This document shows, in pieces, positions 16,906-25,889 of a stretch of 37,164 nucleotides of DNA; position 1 is the first letter of the stretch; each line of letters starts with the position of its first letter. The translations under genes were made by a program, and so were the position numbers. Origin of the DNA: Myxococcales bacterium (lineage in GTDB: Bacteria > Myxococcota_A > Polyangia > Polyangiales > Houyiibacteriaceae); assembly GCA_019637115.1 (NCBI GenBank), contig JAHBWH010000073.1:1-37164 (forward strand), given 5' to 3'. The notes beneath the pieces are model-generated. The model saw only the letters and a list, made by a program, of their open reading frames with translations. It ran no database searches and was not told where the DNA came from.

Positions 16906-18408
16906 GTGACCGTGGACATCGATCTCGCCGACGTGCTCGAGCACCTCAACGAGGGCTTTCAGCTCATTGGTCCAGACTTCCGATACCTCTTTGTGAACAA
17001 CGTGGCCGCGACCCAGGGCCAGCGCTCGCGCGACGAGCTCCTCGGTCGCACCATGATGGAGTGTTACCCCGGCATCGAGCAGACCGAGATGTTCGCGCTC
17101 CTCTCGGGATTGCTCGCCGACGGCGGCGCGCACAGCATGGAGAACGAGTTCGCCTTCCCGGACGGAAGCCGCCGATGGTTCGAGCTCCGGATGGCGCGAG
17201 TGCCCCAGGGGGTGCTCATCCTCTCCATCGACATCAGCGAGCGGAAGTCGCTCGAGGCGCAGGTGCGACGAATGCACCGGATGGACGCGGTTGGGCAGCT
17301 CGCGGGCGGCGTGGCGCACGACTTCAACAACCTGCTGACCGTCGTGCAATCGTACGCGTGCTTCATTCGCGACGATCTCGAGCCATCCCATCCGTCACGA
17401 GACGACGCCGAGCAGATCATGCAGGCCGCGCGGCGCGGGGGAGATCTGACCCACCGCCTGCTCGCGTTCGCCCGTCAGCTCCCGAGCACCGAGAGCGGAC
17501 GCGTCGAGGTCGGCGCGGCCCTGAGCGATCTCGAGCTGATGCTGCGCCGAACGATCGGCGAGCACGTCGCGCTCACCTTCGTCGTGCCGACGGGGCTCGG
17601 CAGCGCGGCGATCGCGCCGAGCGAGCTCGATCAGATCGTCGTCAACCTGGTCGTCAACGCGCGCGACGCGATGGAGGGCGAGGGCTCCATCGTGCTCGAA
17701 CTCGACGCGCTCCAGATCGACGAGGCGTGGGTCACCGATCGCAACGTGTCCATCATGCCCGGCGAGTACCTCGTGCTCTCCGTCTCGGATGATGGTCAAG
17801 GCATGAGCCGAGAGGTCCTCGACCAGCTCTTCGAGCCCTTCTTCACGACCAAGCGCGAGGGAGAAGGGACGGGGCTCGGGCTCTCCACGTGCTGGGGCCT
17901 CGTGGGTCGCGCGGGCGGAACGATCACGGTCTACAGCGAGCCAGGGAAGGGCACGACGTTTCGCGTCTACTTGCCGCGCGCGACCGAAGCACATCAGGTC
18001 CCCGCCATCCGGGAGACGACGGCGACGGCGGGGCGTGGTGAGCGCATCTTGGTCGTCGAAGACGAGGCCGCCGTCCGCGAGATCGTCGCGCGCGCACTGC
18101 GCGCAGCCGGATACCGCGCGATCGAGGCCTCGTCCGCCGCCGAAGCGCTGACCATCGCCGAGGAGCTCGGGGGTGAGCTCGACCTGCTCCTCACGGACGT
18201 CGTGATGCCGCAGATGTCGGGGCTCGAGCTGGCCGACCAATTGCGCGGCCGGTTCCCGGCGCTCCGTGTGGTGCTCGTCTCGGGCTTCACGCCCCGCTCC
18301 CTCGAGCATCGAGGGGTCGACCCTCGTGAGTTCCCGATGCTGGTCAAGCCCTTCACCCCTGGCGCGCTCCTGCGCGGGGTCCGCGGCGTGTTGGACGCCC
18401 CGCGCTGA
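16906..18408 (+). CDS. Soluble PAS hybrid histidine kinase with C-terminal receiver
   Basis: A 500-residue cytoplasmic protein without membrane helices. The PAS domain spans about residues 5-115. HisKA follows, with phospho-acceptor H138 in GGVAHDFNNLLTVVQ. The HATPase has NLVVNARDAM, SDDGQGM and GTGLGLSTCWG. A receiver (from about residue 380) has phospho-acceptor D431 (LLLTDVVMP) and a late MLVKPFTP lysine. GTG 16906 is chosen because GAGGGGAA lies 7 bp upstream; the frame is open from 16588, but that part is tandem repeat. There is no DNA-binding output, so phosphate presumably passes to a separate protein. A second hybrid kinase follows. Confidence 0.9.
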   Translation: MTVDIDLADVLEHLNEGFQLIGPDFRYLFVNNVAATQGQRSRDELLGRTMMECYPGIEQTEMFALLSGLLADGGAHSMENEFAFPDGSRRWFELRMARVPQGVLILSIDISERKSLEAQVRRMHRMDAVGQLAGGVAHDFNNLLTVVQSYACFIRDDLEPSHPSRDDAEQIMQAARRGGDLTHRLLAFARQLPSTESGRVEVGAALSDLELMLRRTIGEHVALTFVVPTGLGSAAIAPSELDQIVVNLVVNARDAMEGEGSIVLELDALQIDEAWVTDRNVSIMPGEYLVLSVSDDGQGMSREVLDQLFEPFFTTKREGEGTGLGLSTCWGLVGRAGGTITVYSEPGKGTTFRVYLPRATEAHQVPAIRETTATAGRGERILVVEDEAAVREIVARALRAAGYRAIEASSAAEALTIAEELGGELDLLLTDVVMPQMSGLELADQLRGRFPALRVVLVSGFTPRSLEHRGVDPREFPMLVKPFTPGALLRGVRGVLDAPR

Positions 18409-18439
18409 TCGCGGAGCGGCCACCGGCGGTCCGCAATCC

Positions 18440-18479
18440 GGCGAGAAAATCGTGATCCGCGGGTCGCGATTTTCTCGCC
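18440..18479. other. 40-bp near-palindrome between the hybrid kinases
   Basis: GGCGAGAAAATCG (18440-18452) is perfectly repeated in inverse at 18467-18479, and the 14-bp centre is itself almost palindromic (TGATCCGCGGGTCG). The AT-rich arm is unusual for this region. It could be a terminator for the first kinase gene, a dispersed palindromic element, or an operator for the second. Confidence 0.75.
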
Positions 18480-18556
18480 AGCGGCTGGATCGGCGCCACC
18501 GGCTAGGGTAACTTTTCAAGCGTAGGCGAATTTTGTTCGCTCAAGGGGGCAGGGGC

Positions 18557-21061
18557 GTGACTCCTTCGGGCCAGGAAGACCTCACCCTTCGGGTGGAGGT
18601 GTTGGAGCGTGAGAACCGCGAGCTGCGGGAGCGGCTCGAGCCGCGCCGTCGGCTCGCGATGGTCACGAAGCCGGCCCTGGCGTGTCGGGGGTTGCTCGAC
18701 CAGCTCCCCCACGGGGTCGTCGTGACCGACGCACGCGGCGTCATCACCTCGTGCAACGGGCAGGCGGCGTGGATGCTCGAGCGAGAGGTGGACGAGCTCC
18801 GAGGCGCCACGTTCGAGGTGCTCCGCGACCCCTTGATCCGGCGCGGCTTCACCTCCGCGCTCGCCGGGACGGGGTACCGCTTCGAGGCGCGCTACACGCG
18901 CGCAGACGGGCGCACCTTCGACGTCGAGGTCGAGCTGGACCCCGTGCGAACGGACGAGGGGGTGCTCACGGGCGCGGTAGCCACGCTGCGCGACGTCAGC
19001 GAGCACAAGGCCGTCGAGGCGGAGCTCCGCCTCGCGAAGCGTCGGCTCGAGATCGTGCGGGACCTCGGGGTGCTCGCGACCTCCTCCCTCGAGCTCGACG
19101 TGGTGCTCCTCCGGATCCTCCAGGGCACGCTCGAGGCGTCCGGCGCGACGGCGGGGATGATCTTCTTGCGGGACCCCGGCGCCGACAAGCTGCGGTGGGG
19201 CGCCTCGTTGGGCCTCTCGGACTCGTTCGTCGCCGCCTACCGACAGCGCCTCATCGCGCTCGGCGAGGGCCTGACGGGCACCATCGCCGCGACCGGCGAG
19301 TCGATCTACATCCCGACCGACTCCTCGCGCGATCCCCGCGTCGCGCGTGCCGTCGTGCAGCGCGAGGAGCTCAACTCGTTCATCGGGGTGCCCGTCCGCG
19401 CGGGCGACGAGATCATCGGCGTGATGAACGTCCTCACGCGGCCCCCCGCGGTCCTGGGGCAGCACGAGATCGAGATGATCGAGGCGATCGGCAACCACGT
19501 GGGCTCGGCCGTGCGCAACGCGCAGATCTACGCGCAGCTCCAGGCGGCCAAGGCGAGCGTCGTCGCCGAGCAGCGGCTGACGGGCGCGCTCATCGACGCG
19601 CTCGACGACACCTTCTTCGTTTACGACGCGGAGACCGGGCGCGCGCGCCGCTGGAACCGGGTCTTCCGCGACGTCAGCGGGTACTCCGACCAAGAGATCG
19701 CGGCGCTGAAGGCGCCCGACGCCTATTACGACGCCGCGGAACTGGCGAAGATCGAGGTCTTCGAGCGACGCCACAGGCAGGGGCGCGCGACCTCGGTCGA
19801 GCTGAAGCTGGTCACCAAGCGTGGCGAGCGAGTCCCCTTCGAGTACACGGCGGCGACCGTCGAGGACGAGGCCGACGGCAAGACGTACCTCGTCGCGATC
19901 GGTCGCGACCAGCGCGCGCGCAAGAAGATCGAGGAGGAGCTGCTGAAGGTACAGAAGCTCGAGTCGCTCGGCGTGCTCTCGGGCGGGATCGCGCACGACT
20001 TCAACAACCTGCTCGCGGTCATCGTCGGGGCGCTCTCGTTCTCCAAGATGCGGGCGACCGACGCCGAGGTGCAGCGCGCGCTCGACGACGCGCTCGCGGC
20101 GTGCATGCGCTCGCGGGGCCTGACGCAGCAGCTCCTCACCTTCTCGCGCGAGCACGCGCCTCACCGGGCGCTCACCGATCTCGCAGGCCTCGTGCGCGAG
20201 ACGTGCGGCTTCGTGATGCGCGGGTCGAACGTCGCGTGCGACCAGGCCTTCGCCGACGAGCTCTGGCCGGCCGAGGTGGACGAGGGCCAGATCGGCCAGG
20301 TCCTCCAGAACCTCCTGCTGAACGGCGCGCAGGCGATGCCCAAGGGCGGGCGGATCACCGTCACGGCCGAGAACGTCGAGCTCGACGCCCGCAGCGGGAT
20401 CCCGGTCGAGGACGGGCGCTACGTGCGCCTCTCGGTCGCGGACCACGGGGTCGGCATCGCCCCCGAGCACCTCGGCAAGATCTTCGACCCCTACTTCACG
20501 ACCAAGGACACCGGGACCGGCCTCGGGCTCGCCACGAGCTACTCGATCGTGAAGAACCACGGCGGGCACATCCTCGTGGAGTCCGAGCTCGGGCGAGGGA
20601 CGACCTTCCACGTCTACCTCCCTGCGTCGGAGGGTGGGTCGTCGTCGCCGCGCACCGACGACCACGCCAGCGACGCGCCCTTGAACGCGCGCGTCCTCGT
20701 CATGGACGACGACGCCCTGGTCCGGCGGGTGCTAGGGGCGATCCTGCAGGAGATGGGGTGCACGGTCGCGCTCGCGTGCGACGGGCGCGAGGCGCTCGAG
20801 GCGTTCCGGCAGGCGCGGCAGGTCGGTGAGCCCTTCGACGTCGCGCTGCTGGACCTGACCGTGCCCGGCGGGATGGGCGCCGAGGAGACGATGGCCCGGC
20901 TCCGCCGCATCGATCCGGATGTCCGAGCGGTCGTCGCGAGCGGCTACGCGAACGACCCGATCCTCTCGGAGCTCCAGGCGCACGGCTTCCGCGCGGGGGT
21001 GGCCAAGCCCTTCACGGCCGACACGCTGCGCGCGGCGCTCCGGCGCGCGCTCGTGGGCTGA
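18557..21061 (+). CDS. PAS-GAF-PAS hybrid histidine kinase with C-terminal receiver
   Basis: An 834-residue cytoplasmic kinase. The order is a short N-terminal coiled segment, PAS (about residues 50-155), GAF (about 170-330, with VARAVVQREELNSFIGVPVR), a second PAS (about 345-455), HisKA with phospho-acceptor H480 (GGIAHDFNNLLAVI), HATPase (NLLLNGAQAM, DHGVGIAP, GTGLGLATS), and a receiver with D766 (LLDLTVPGG) and KPFT. GTG 18557 is preferred, with AGGGGG 7 bp upstream; an in-frame TTG lies at 18533. It belongs to the same HisKA subtype as the kinase just upstream, and the pair may share a relay. Confidence 0.9.
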   Translation: MTPSGQEDLTLRVEVLERENRELRERLEPRRRLAMVTKPALACRGLLDQLPHGVVVTDARGVITSCNGQAAWMLEREVDELRGATFEVLRDPLIRRGFTSALAGTGYRFEARYTRADGRTFDVEVELDPVRTDEGVLTGAVATLRDVSEHKAVEAELRLAKRRLEIVRDLGVLATSSLELDVVLLRILQGTLEASGATAGMIFLRDPGADKLRWGASLGLSDSFVAAYRQRLIALGEGLTGTIAATGESIYIPTDSSRDPRVARAVVQREELNSFIGVPVRAGDEIIGVMNVLTRPPAVLGQHEIEMIEAIGNHVGSAVRNAQIYAQLQAAKASVVAEQRLTGALIDALDDTFFVYDAETGRARRWNRVFRDVSGYSDQEIAALKAPDAYYDAAELAKIEVFERRHRQGRATSVELKLVTKRGERVPFEYTAATVEDEADGKTYLVAIGRDQRARKKIEEELLKVQKLESLGVLSGGIAHDFNNLLAVIVGALSFSKMRATDAEVQRALDDALAACMRSRGLTQQLLTFSREHAPHRALTDLAGLVRETCGFVMRGSNVACDQAFADELWPAEVDEGQIGQVLQNLLLNGAQAMPKGGRITVTAENVELDARSGIPVEDGRYVRLSVADHGVGIAPEHLGKIFDPYFTTKDTGTGLGLATSYSIVKNHGGHILVESELGRGTTFHVYLPASEGGSSSPRTDDHASDAPLNARVLVMDDDALVRRVLGAILQEMGCTVALACDGREALEAFRQARQVGEPFDVALLDLTVPGGMGAEETMARLRRIDPDVRAVVASGYANDPILSELQAHGFRAGVAKPFTADTLRAALRRALVG

Positions 21062-21072
21062 GCACAGCTCCC

Positions 21073-21263
21073 GAGTCCGACGCCGACCCCGTATCCGACC
21101 CCGTGTCCGACGCCGTGTCCGACGCCGTGTCCGACCCCGTGTCCGACCCCGTGTCCGACCCTGTGTCCGACCCGTGTCCGACGCCGTGTCCGACGCCGTG
21201 TCCGACGCCGTGTCCGACGCCGTGTCCGACGCCGTGTCCGACCCCGTGTCCGATTCCAACCTT
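21073..21263. repeat. GTGTCCGACGCC/GTGTCCGACCCC 12-mer tract
   Basis: Near-perfect six- and twelve-base units in the 243-bp gap between the convergent hybrid kinase and HtrA-like genes. The copies differ mostly by C/G at one position (GACGCC versus GACCCC), which points to repeat expansion. No gene is seen here. Confidence 0.9.
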
Positions 21264-21304
21264 GTGTCCGATCCCGAGTCCGGTTCGACCCCGCCCCCAG
21301 CTCG

Positions 21305-22438
21305 TCAGTCGACCACTGGGCTCAGGCGCACCCGCACCTCGCGCCGCTGACCGTCGCGCACCACCGTCACCGTCACCTCGTCCGACACCTCGTGGCGGTC
21401 GAGCACGCGGTAGAGGTCGAGGCTGTTGCCGATCGGCTGGCCGTCGATGGCGACGATCAGATCCCCGAGCACGATCGCTCCGGTGCTCGGATCGCGCATC
21501 GTCGGGACGAGCCCCGCCGCCGCCGCGCCGCTGCCCTCCACGACCCCGATGACCAACGCCCCGCGCAGGGCGAGCCGCCGCGAGAGCATACCCTCGTCGA
21601 TCTGCACGCCGAGCCCCGCGCGCTCGACGCGGCCCGTCTCGATGAGCTGCGTGACCACCCGGCGCACGGTGTCGACCGGCACGGCGAAGCCGACGCCCGC
21701 GCTCGCGCCGCTCGGGCTGTAGATCGCCGTGTTCACCCCGACGAGCCGCCCGGCGCTGTCGAGCAGCGGCCCGCCCGAGTTGCCGGGGTTGATGGCGGCG
21801 TCGGTCTGGATCACGCCCTGGATCGGTCGGCCGCCGATGCTCATGATCTCGCGCCCGAGCCCGCTGATCACGCCGCTCGAGAGCGTGTGGTCGAGGCCGA
21901 AGGGGTTGCCGATCGCGAAGACGTGCTGGCCGACCTGGAGGTCCGCGCTCGTGCCGACCGGCAGCGGACGGATCTGATCGGCGGGCGCGTCGATCCGGAG
22001 GACGGCGATGTCCTTCTCCGGGTAGGCGCCGACGAGCTGCGCGCCCCAGACGCTGGCGTCGCCGAGGGTCACGCGCGCCGCGTCCGCCCCCGCGATGACA
22101 TGGAAGTTCGTGACGACGTGGCCGCTGGCGTCCCACAGGAAGCCCGAGCCGGTGCCCTCGGGGAAGGCCATCGCGTTGCGTCGGAAGGGGTCGACGCGCA
22201 CGGCGAGCTTCGTGATGAACACGACGGAGGGCGAGGCGCGCGCGAAGAGCTCGACGGTCGAGCGCTCGATCTCGCTCAGGTCGCCGCGTGGTGTCACCAC
22301 GACGGGCGCGGGTGGCGGCGCGGGCGCTGGCGCGACGGCAGGCGTCACCTGAAGGAAGAGGAACGCGACGACCGCGCCGAGCGCGAGCGAGAGGAACGCG
22401 ACGAGCAGCACGAGCAGAGGGACCGGGTTCCTTCGCAT
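21305..22438 (-). CDS. HtrA/DegP-like trypsin serine protease with PDZ domain
   Basis: A 377-residue periplasm-facing protein. An N-terminal hydrophobic helix (about residues 7-30) acts as anchor or uncleaved signal, followed by a proline/alanine linker. The trypsin-like domain has the catalytic triad H113 (TNFHVIAGA), D143 (EKDIAVL) and S221 (NPGNSGGPLL). One PDZ domain (about 275-375) closes the protein. This is the DegS-type layout: a membrane tether, one protease and one PDZ. It would handle misfolded envelope proteins or signal envelope stress. ATG at 22438; the longer open frame upstream is repeat-derived. Confidence 0.92.
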   Translation of the reverse strand: MRRNPVPLLVLLVAFLSLALGAVVAFLFLQVTPAVAPAPAPPPAPVVVTPRGDLSEIERSTVELFARASPSVVFITKLAVRVDPFRRNAMAFPEGTGSGFLWDASGHVVTNFHVIAGADAARVTLGDASVWGAQLVGAYPEKDIAVLRIDAPADQIRPLPVGTSADLQVGQHVFAIGNPFGLDHTLSSGVISGLGREIMSIGGRPIQGVIQTDAAINPGNSGGPLLDSAGRLVGVNTAIYSPSGASAGVGFAVPVDTVRRVVTQLIETGRVERAGLGVQIDEGMLSRRLALRGALVIGVVEGSGAAAAGLVPTMRDPSTGAIVLGDLIVAIDGQPIGNSLDLYRVLDRHEVSDEVTVTVVRDGQRREVRVRLSPVVD

Positions 22439-22508
22439 CCCAGACAGATAGCACCCAGCCCCCGGCGGGCACGGTCCGGCCTTCGGTGCTCGGGCCATCG
22501 GTGGTTGG

Positions 22509-22672
22509 GCATCGGACACGGGGTTGGATTCGGGGTCGGATTTGGGGTCGGACTCGGGGTCGGACTTGGGGTCGGACTCGGGGTCGGATTCGGGTCGGAC
22601 TCGGGGGTCGGACTTGGGGTCGGACACGGGGTCGGACTCGGGGGTCGGACACGGAGACGGGGTCGGACTGGT
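22509..22672. repeat. GGGGTCGGACTC hexamer/dodecamer tract
   Basis: Repeats of GGGGTCGGA plus CTC, TTT or TTC fill the 312-bp gap between the divergent HtrA-like and TPR genes. Both promoters must lie in or beside it. A purine-rich AGGGGCA stretch follows at 22680-22710. Confidence 0.88.
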
Positions 22673-22750
22673 CGGAGGGGACAGGGGCATGGGCAAGGGC
22701 AGGGGCAGGGGACTGGGACGCGTGATCCGGCATGGAGTAACCTCCAAGAG

Positions 22751-23338
22751 ATGATCGCTCGCGTGCTCCTCGTGCTCGCCTTGACCTTCTCTCTCGCGCG
22801 CTCGTCCCACGCGCAGGACGACGAGGTCGCCTCCGCTCCGACCGAGCGCGACTCGGAGGCGCGCGCGCTCTACCAGGCCGCCGTCGTCGCCTTCGACGAG
22901 GGGCGCTTCGAGGACGCGCTGCGCCTCTTCCGGCGCGCGTACGAGCTGAGCGAGCGACCCGAGCTGCTCTTCAACGTGGGCACCACGGCCGACCGCCTCC
23001 GGCGGGACGAGGAGGCGCTCGAGGCCTTCGAGGCCTACCTGGCCGCGCGCCCCGACGCCGCCAACCGCGCGAGCGTCGAGGCGCGCATCGAGGTCTTGCG
23101 CGAGGCCATCTCGAACGAGCGCGCGGCCCCGACCGAGGCGCGCCCGGTCGTGCTCATCCACGACTACGACGAGCGTCCGACCGAGCCCGCCCGGCGCAAG
23201 TGGTGGATCGGCGTGCTCGTCGCGGCGGTCGTCGTCGCGGGCGCGGCGACGCTCGCGGTCGTCTTGGCCACGAGGGGCCGCTCGAGCGGCGAGGACCCAC
23301 CGCACGACGCCTCGTTCGCGACCTTGGGGAGGTGGTGA
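22751..23338 (+). CDS. Exported TPR protein with C-terminal membrane helix
   Basis: A 195-residue protein. It has a signal peptide ending SSHAQ (about residues 1-22), then tetratricopeptide-like helices (ALYQAAVVAFDEGRFEDALR, FRRAYELSERPELLFNVGTT, DEEALEAFEAYLAARPDA) at about residues 30-115. A proline-rich linker and one membrane helix (about 155-178) follow. TPRs bind other proteins. The stop overlaps the start of the next gene by one base (TGATG at 23336-23340), so the two are translationally coupled and likely act together in the envelope. Confidence 0.82.
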   Translation: MIARVLLVLALTFSLARSSHAQDDEVASAPTERDSEARALYQAAVVAFDEGRFEDALRLFRRAYELSERPELLFNVGTTADRLRRDEEALEAFEAYLAARPDAANRASVEARIEVLREAISNERAAPTEARPVVLIHDYDERPTEPARRKWWIGVLVAAVVVAGAATLAVVLATRGRSSGEDPPHDASFATLGRW

Positions 23339-24768
23339 TGCGCGCGCCGAGACAGCCGAAACCAAGGGCATCCCGCAGCGTGCGGAGCTCAGGCGCAGGG
23401 ACCTCTGGAGCGCGGATCGTTGGAGCGCCGACCCCTGGAGCGCGGACCTCTCGAGTGCCGGCGGCCAGGCGGACCCTCGCGGCGCTGACGCTGCTGACGC
23501 TCGCGGGCTGCGTAGACCCGCACACGCGCGTCTTGCTCGTCGTCGACGCCGAGCCGCAGGTGCGCCTCGACACCCGCGAGGTGATCGTCTCGGTCTATCG
23601 TGGGTCCCTCGGCAGCCCGCCCCAAGAGCGCGACGAGGACCTCGTCGGCCTGCAGAGCTTCGCGTTCCCCGACCAGGTCGAGTGGCCGCTCCGCATCCTC
23701 CTGCGGCCCCAGGGCAACGCCAGCGAGCGCCTCTACCGCGTTCGCGTCCGCGCGTACGACGGCGCCGCGCCCGAGCTGGGGGGACCTGGGCGTTTCGTGG
23801 CGGAGACGCGCGTGCTCAACTCCTACGTGCCCGGCGAGGTCCGCGAGCTCCGCGTTCGGCTCACCGACATCTGCATCGGCGTCGAGTGCGGTGAGAACTC
23901 CCGCTGCGACGCGCAGGGCCTGTGCAACGCGCCGATCGACATGGACGTGCTCGAGCCGCTCGAGCCGGTCGACGGCGGCGTCGGCGACGCGGGCGCGGAT
24001 GGGAGCGCGCCGGACGCAGGCTGCCAGACCGCGGCGGATTGTGACGACGGCGAACCTTGCACCGACGACGCCTGCCGCGACGGGGAGTGCGTGCGCACGC
24101 CCGCGACCGGGGGCTGCGACGACGGAAACTTCTGCAACGGCGCGGACTTCTGCGAGGCGGGGCGCTGCCGCCACGAGGGCGACCCGTGCGCGGAGAGTGG
24201 GCTCAGCTGCGAGGTCGGCCGCTGCGTCGGCTGCGTCGACGAGATGGGGTGCCCCGAGCTGCGCGGCTCGTGGTCGAGCTGCGTGTTCCCGGACCGATGC
24301 GCGGAGGCCGGCACGCGGACGCGCGTCGTGACCATGCAGGTCTGCCTGGAAGGCGCCTGCGAGGCCGCGGGGATGAGGATGGAGTCCGAGGCGTGCAGCC
24401 GCGAGTCGCAGGAGGGCGTGAGCTGCGACGACCCCACGTTCAGCGACTGGGGGAGCTGCAGCGCAGAGTGTGTCGAGCGCCGCACCGTCACGAGCTGGGC
24501 GTGCGCGAGCGGCGTCTGCTCGAGCAGCACGCGCGCCGAGCCGCGGCCGTGTGCGACCTGTCCCGACGCCGGGGTCGATCCGGGGGACGCGGGCGTCGAT
24601 GCTGGATTCGACGCGGGTCTCGACGCGGGCTTCGACGCGGGTTCCGACGCGGGTTTCGACGCGGGTTTCGACGCGGGTTTCGACGCGGGGAGCACGGACA
24701 CCGGCTTGCCGCCGCCTCTCGACTCCGCGTTCGAGCGTATGGACGGCGCCTCGGACATCGAGGACTGA
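23338..24768 (+). CDS. Cys-rich lipoprotein with Asp-Ala-Gly tail
   Basis: A 476-residue lipoprotein if read from ATG 23338, with the lipobox LAGC at residues 55-58. The long 45-residue N-region is built on short DNA repeats (23385-23450); an in-frame GTG at 23455 would give a normal 19-residue signal and may be the true start. The mature part has a beta-rich domain (about residues 65-190) and then dense Cys clusters (DCDDGEPCTDDAC, CDDGNFCNGADFC) like EGF or disintegrin-type modules. Two thrombospondin-like GSWSSC/DWGSC segments follow, then a DAGFDAG repeat near residues 420-452 and a short acidic end. It is cell-surface or outer membrane, coupled to the TPR gene; function unknown. Confidence 0.82.
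   Translation: MRAPRQPKPRASRSVRSSGAGTSGARIVGAPTPGARTSRVPAARRTLAALTLLTLAGCVDPHTRVLLVVDAEPQVRLDTREVIVSVYRGSLGSPPQERDEDLVGLQSFAFPDQVEWPLRILLRPQGNASERLYRVRVRAYDGAAPELGGPGRFVAETRVLNSYVPGEVRELRVRLTDICIGVECGENSRCDAQGLCNAPIDMDVLEPLEPVDGGVGDAGADGSAPDAGCQTAADCDDGEPCTDDACRDGECVRTPATGGCDDGNFCNGADFCEAGRCRHEGDPCAESGLSCEVGRCVGCVDEMGCPELRGSWSSCVFPDRCAEAGTRTRVVTMQVCLEGACEAAGMRMESEACSRESQEGVSCDDPTFSDWGSCSAECVERRTVTSWACASGVCSSSTRAEPRPCATCPDAGVDPGDAGVDAGFDAGLDAGFDAGSDAGFDAGFDAGFDAGSTDTGLPPPLDSAFERMDGASDIED
24605..24692. repeat. In-frame 12-bp repeats encoding (DAGF/L/S)n
   Basis: GACGCGGGTTTC-type 12-mers, seven or more copies, inside the lipoprotein gene. The unit length and GAC start match the intergenic hexamer tracts. 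Here copy-number change keeps the frame and only lengthens the linker. Confidence 0.85.
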
Positions 24769-24804
24769 CGTCTTGCCGCCCAACGGTTGCTGACCGTGCC
24801 GTCC

Positions 24805-24967
24805 GATGACCGGGTCGGAGTCCGAGGACCGAGTCCGATGACCGAGTCCGATGACCGAGTCCGATGACCGAGTCCGATGACCGAGTCCGAGGACGGAGTC
24901 CGAGGACCGACTCCGAAGGGCCGACTCCGAGGACCGACTCCGAAGGGCCGACTCCGAGGACCGAGTC
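24805..24967. repeat. 13-bp tandem repeat GAGTCCGATGACC
   Basis: Four perfect or nearly perfect 13-bp units at about 24831-24890 are followed by diverged 13/14-bp units (GACTCCGAGGACC, GACTCCGAAGGGCC). This opens a roughly 1.3-kb gene-free interval between the lipoprotein gene and nrdJ. Confidence 0.88.
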
Positions 24968-25042
24968 CGTTCTCCACGGGCTCGTTCTGGTCCAGCACCA
25001 GATCGTCGACGTTCCCACAGCTCCTCGCACCGCTGACCGAGA

Positions 25043-25137
25043 CTGGGACACGGAGGCGCGCGGGACACGGACCCGGACGCGGACCGCGGACGCGGACACC
25101 GACACGGACACCGACACGGACACCGACACGGAGGGGT
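25043..25137. repeat. GGACAC/CGACAC hexamer tract
   Basis: Six- and twelve-base units (CGGACGCGGAC, then CCGACACGGACA repeated) about 80 bp after the 13-bp tract. Confidence 0.88.
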
Positions 25138-25277
25138 CTCCCGGGGCCACCCTCGTCACGAAGTGAACGCCAATCACGACGACTCCGGCGCGACGACTCC
25201 GGCCAAGCGGACAGATTCGTCCTTCGGCGCGGCGCGGCACCTCGTCGTCACCGAGGGCCCGGGCCCCCGCCCAGAGG

Positions 25278-25299
25278 TTGTCCACACCCCGTGGAAAAC
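25278..25299. promoter_or_regulatory. DnaA-box-like pair, inverted
   Basis: TTGTCCACA (25278-25286) and, inverted four bases later, a GTGGAAAAC sequence whose complement is GTTTTCCAC. Both fit the TTWTNCACA consensus with one or two mismatches. Confidence 0.4.
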
Positions 25300-25889
25300 C
25301 CGTTTCCATCCTAATTCCCAATAGATGAACCTGGATCTTCACACCTTCGCTCACGAAGCGGAGGTATCTCGCGCGCTCCCCTCGTTGCCTGCCTGTCGCG
25401 GAGCGGCGTCTCCAGGCGGCCGCGGTGACGCCCGCGAGACATCGAAACATCAATGATTACGGGCTAGATCGGGGCTCCGAGGCCGAATTTGTCACCCCCG
25501 TGGTGCATCCTCGACACCTCCCCGCCCTCGCCGCCGAAGCGCGCTCGCTACGCCCCCGATCATGGACCTGCGCCTGCCCCCAAACCCCCGTCACTTGCGG
25601 CTTTCTTGGTCCGGCACCACTACATCTCGTAGGGTTCACGACGTGACGTTACGTGGCCAGCGGTACAACGTCGGTAGCCACCCTGCTACCTCTGCAAAGT
25701 ACGCTCTTTGCGCAGCTCCGACGTCGCCTCCCTCGCTCTCCAACCCAGCGGAATCACGGCGGTCTCGACCTGTCCGAATTTCTCCCTCCACGACCCGCTT
25801 GACTGCCTCGGCTGGGGGGCGTAACCACTGGGCTCCCCCACGGGTTGTGGTGGTCGCCGAGGCACCAGCGCAACCACTTGTGGGTGGAG

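Noticed and set aside
24805-24967. CRISPR array
   Set aside because: The units are contiguous 13-mers with no unique spacers, and there are no cas genes.
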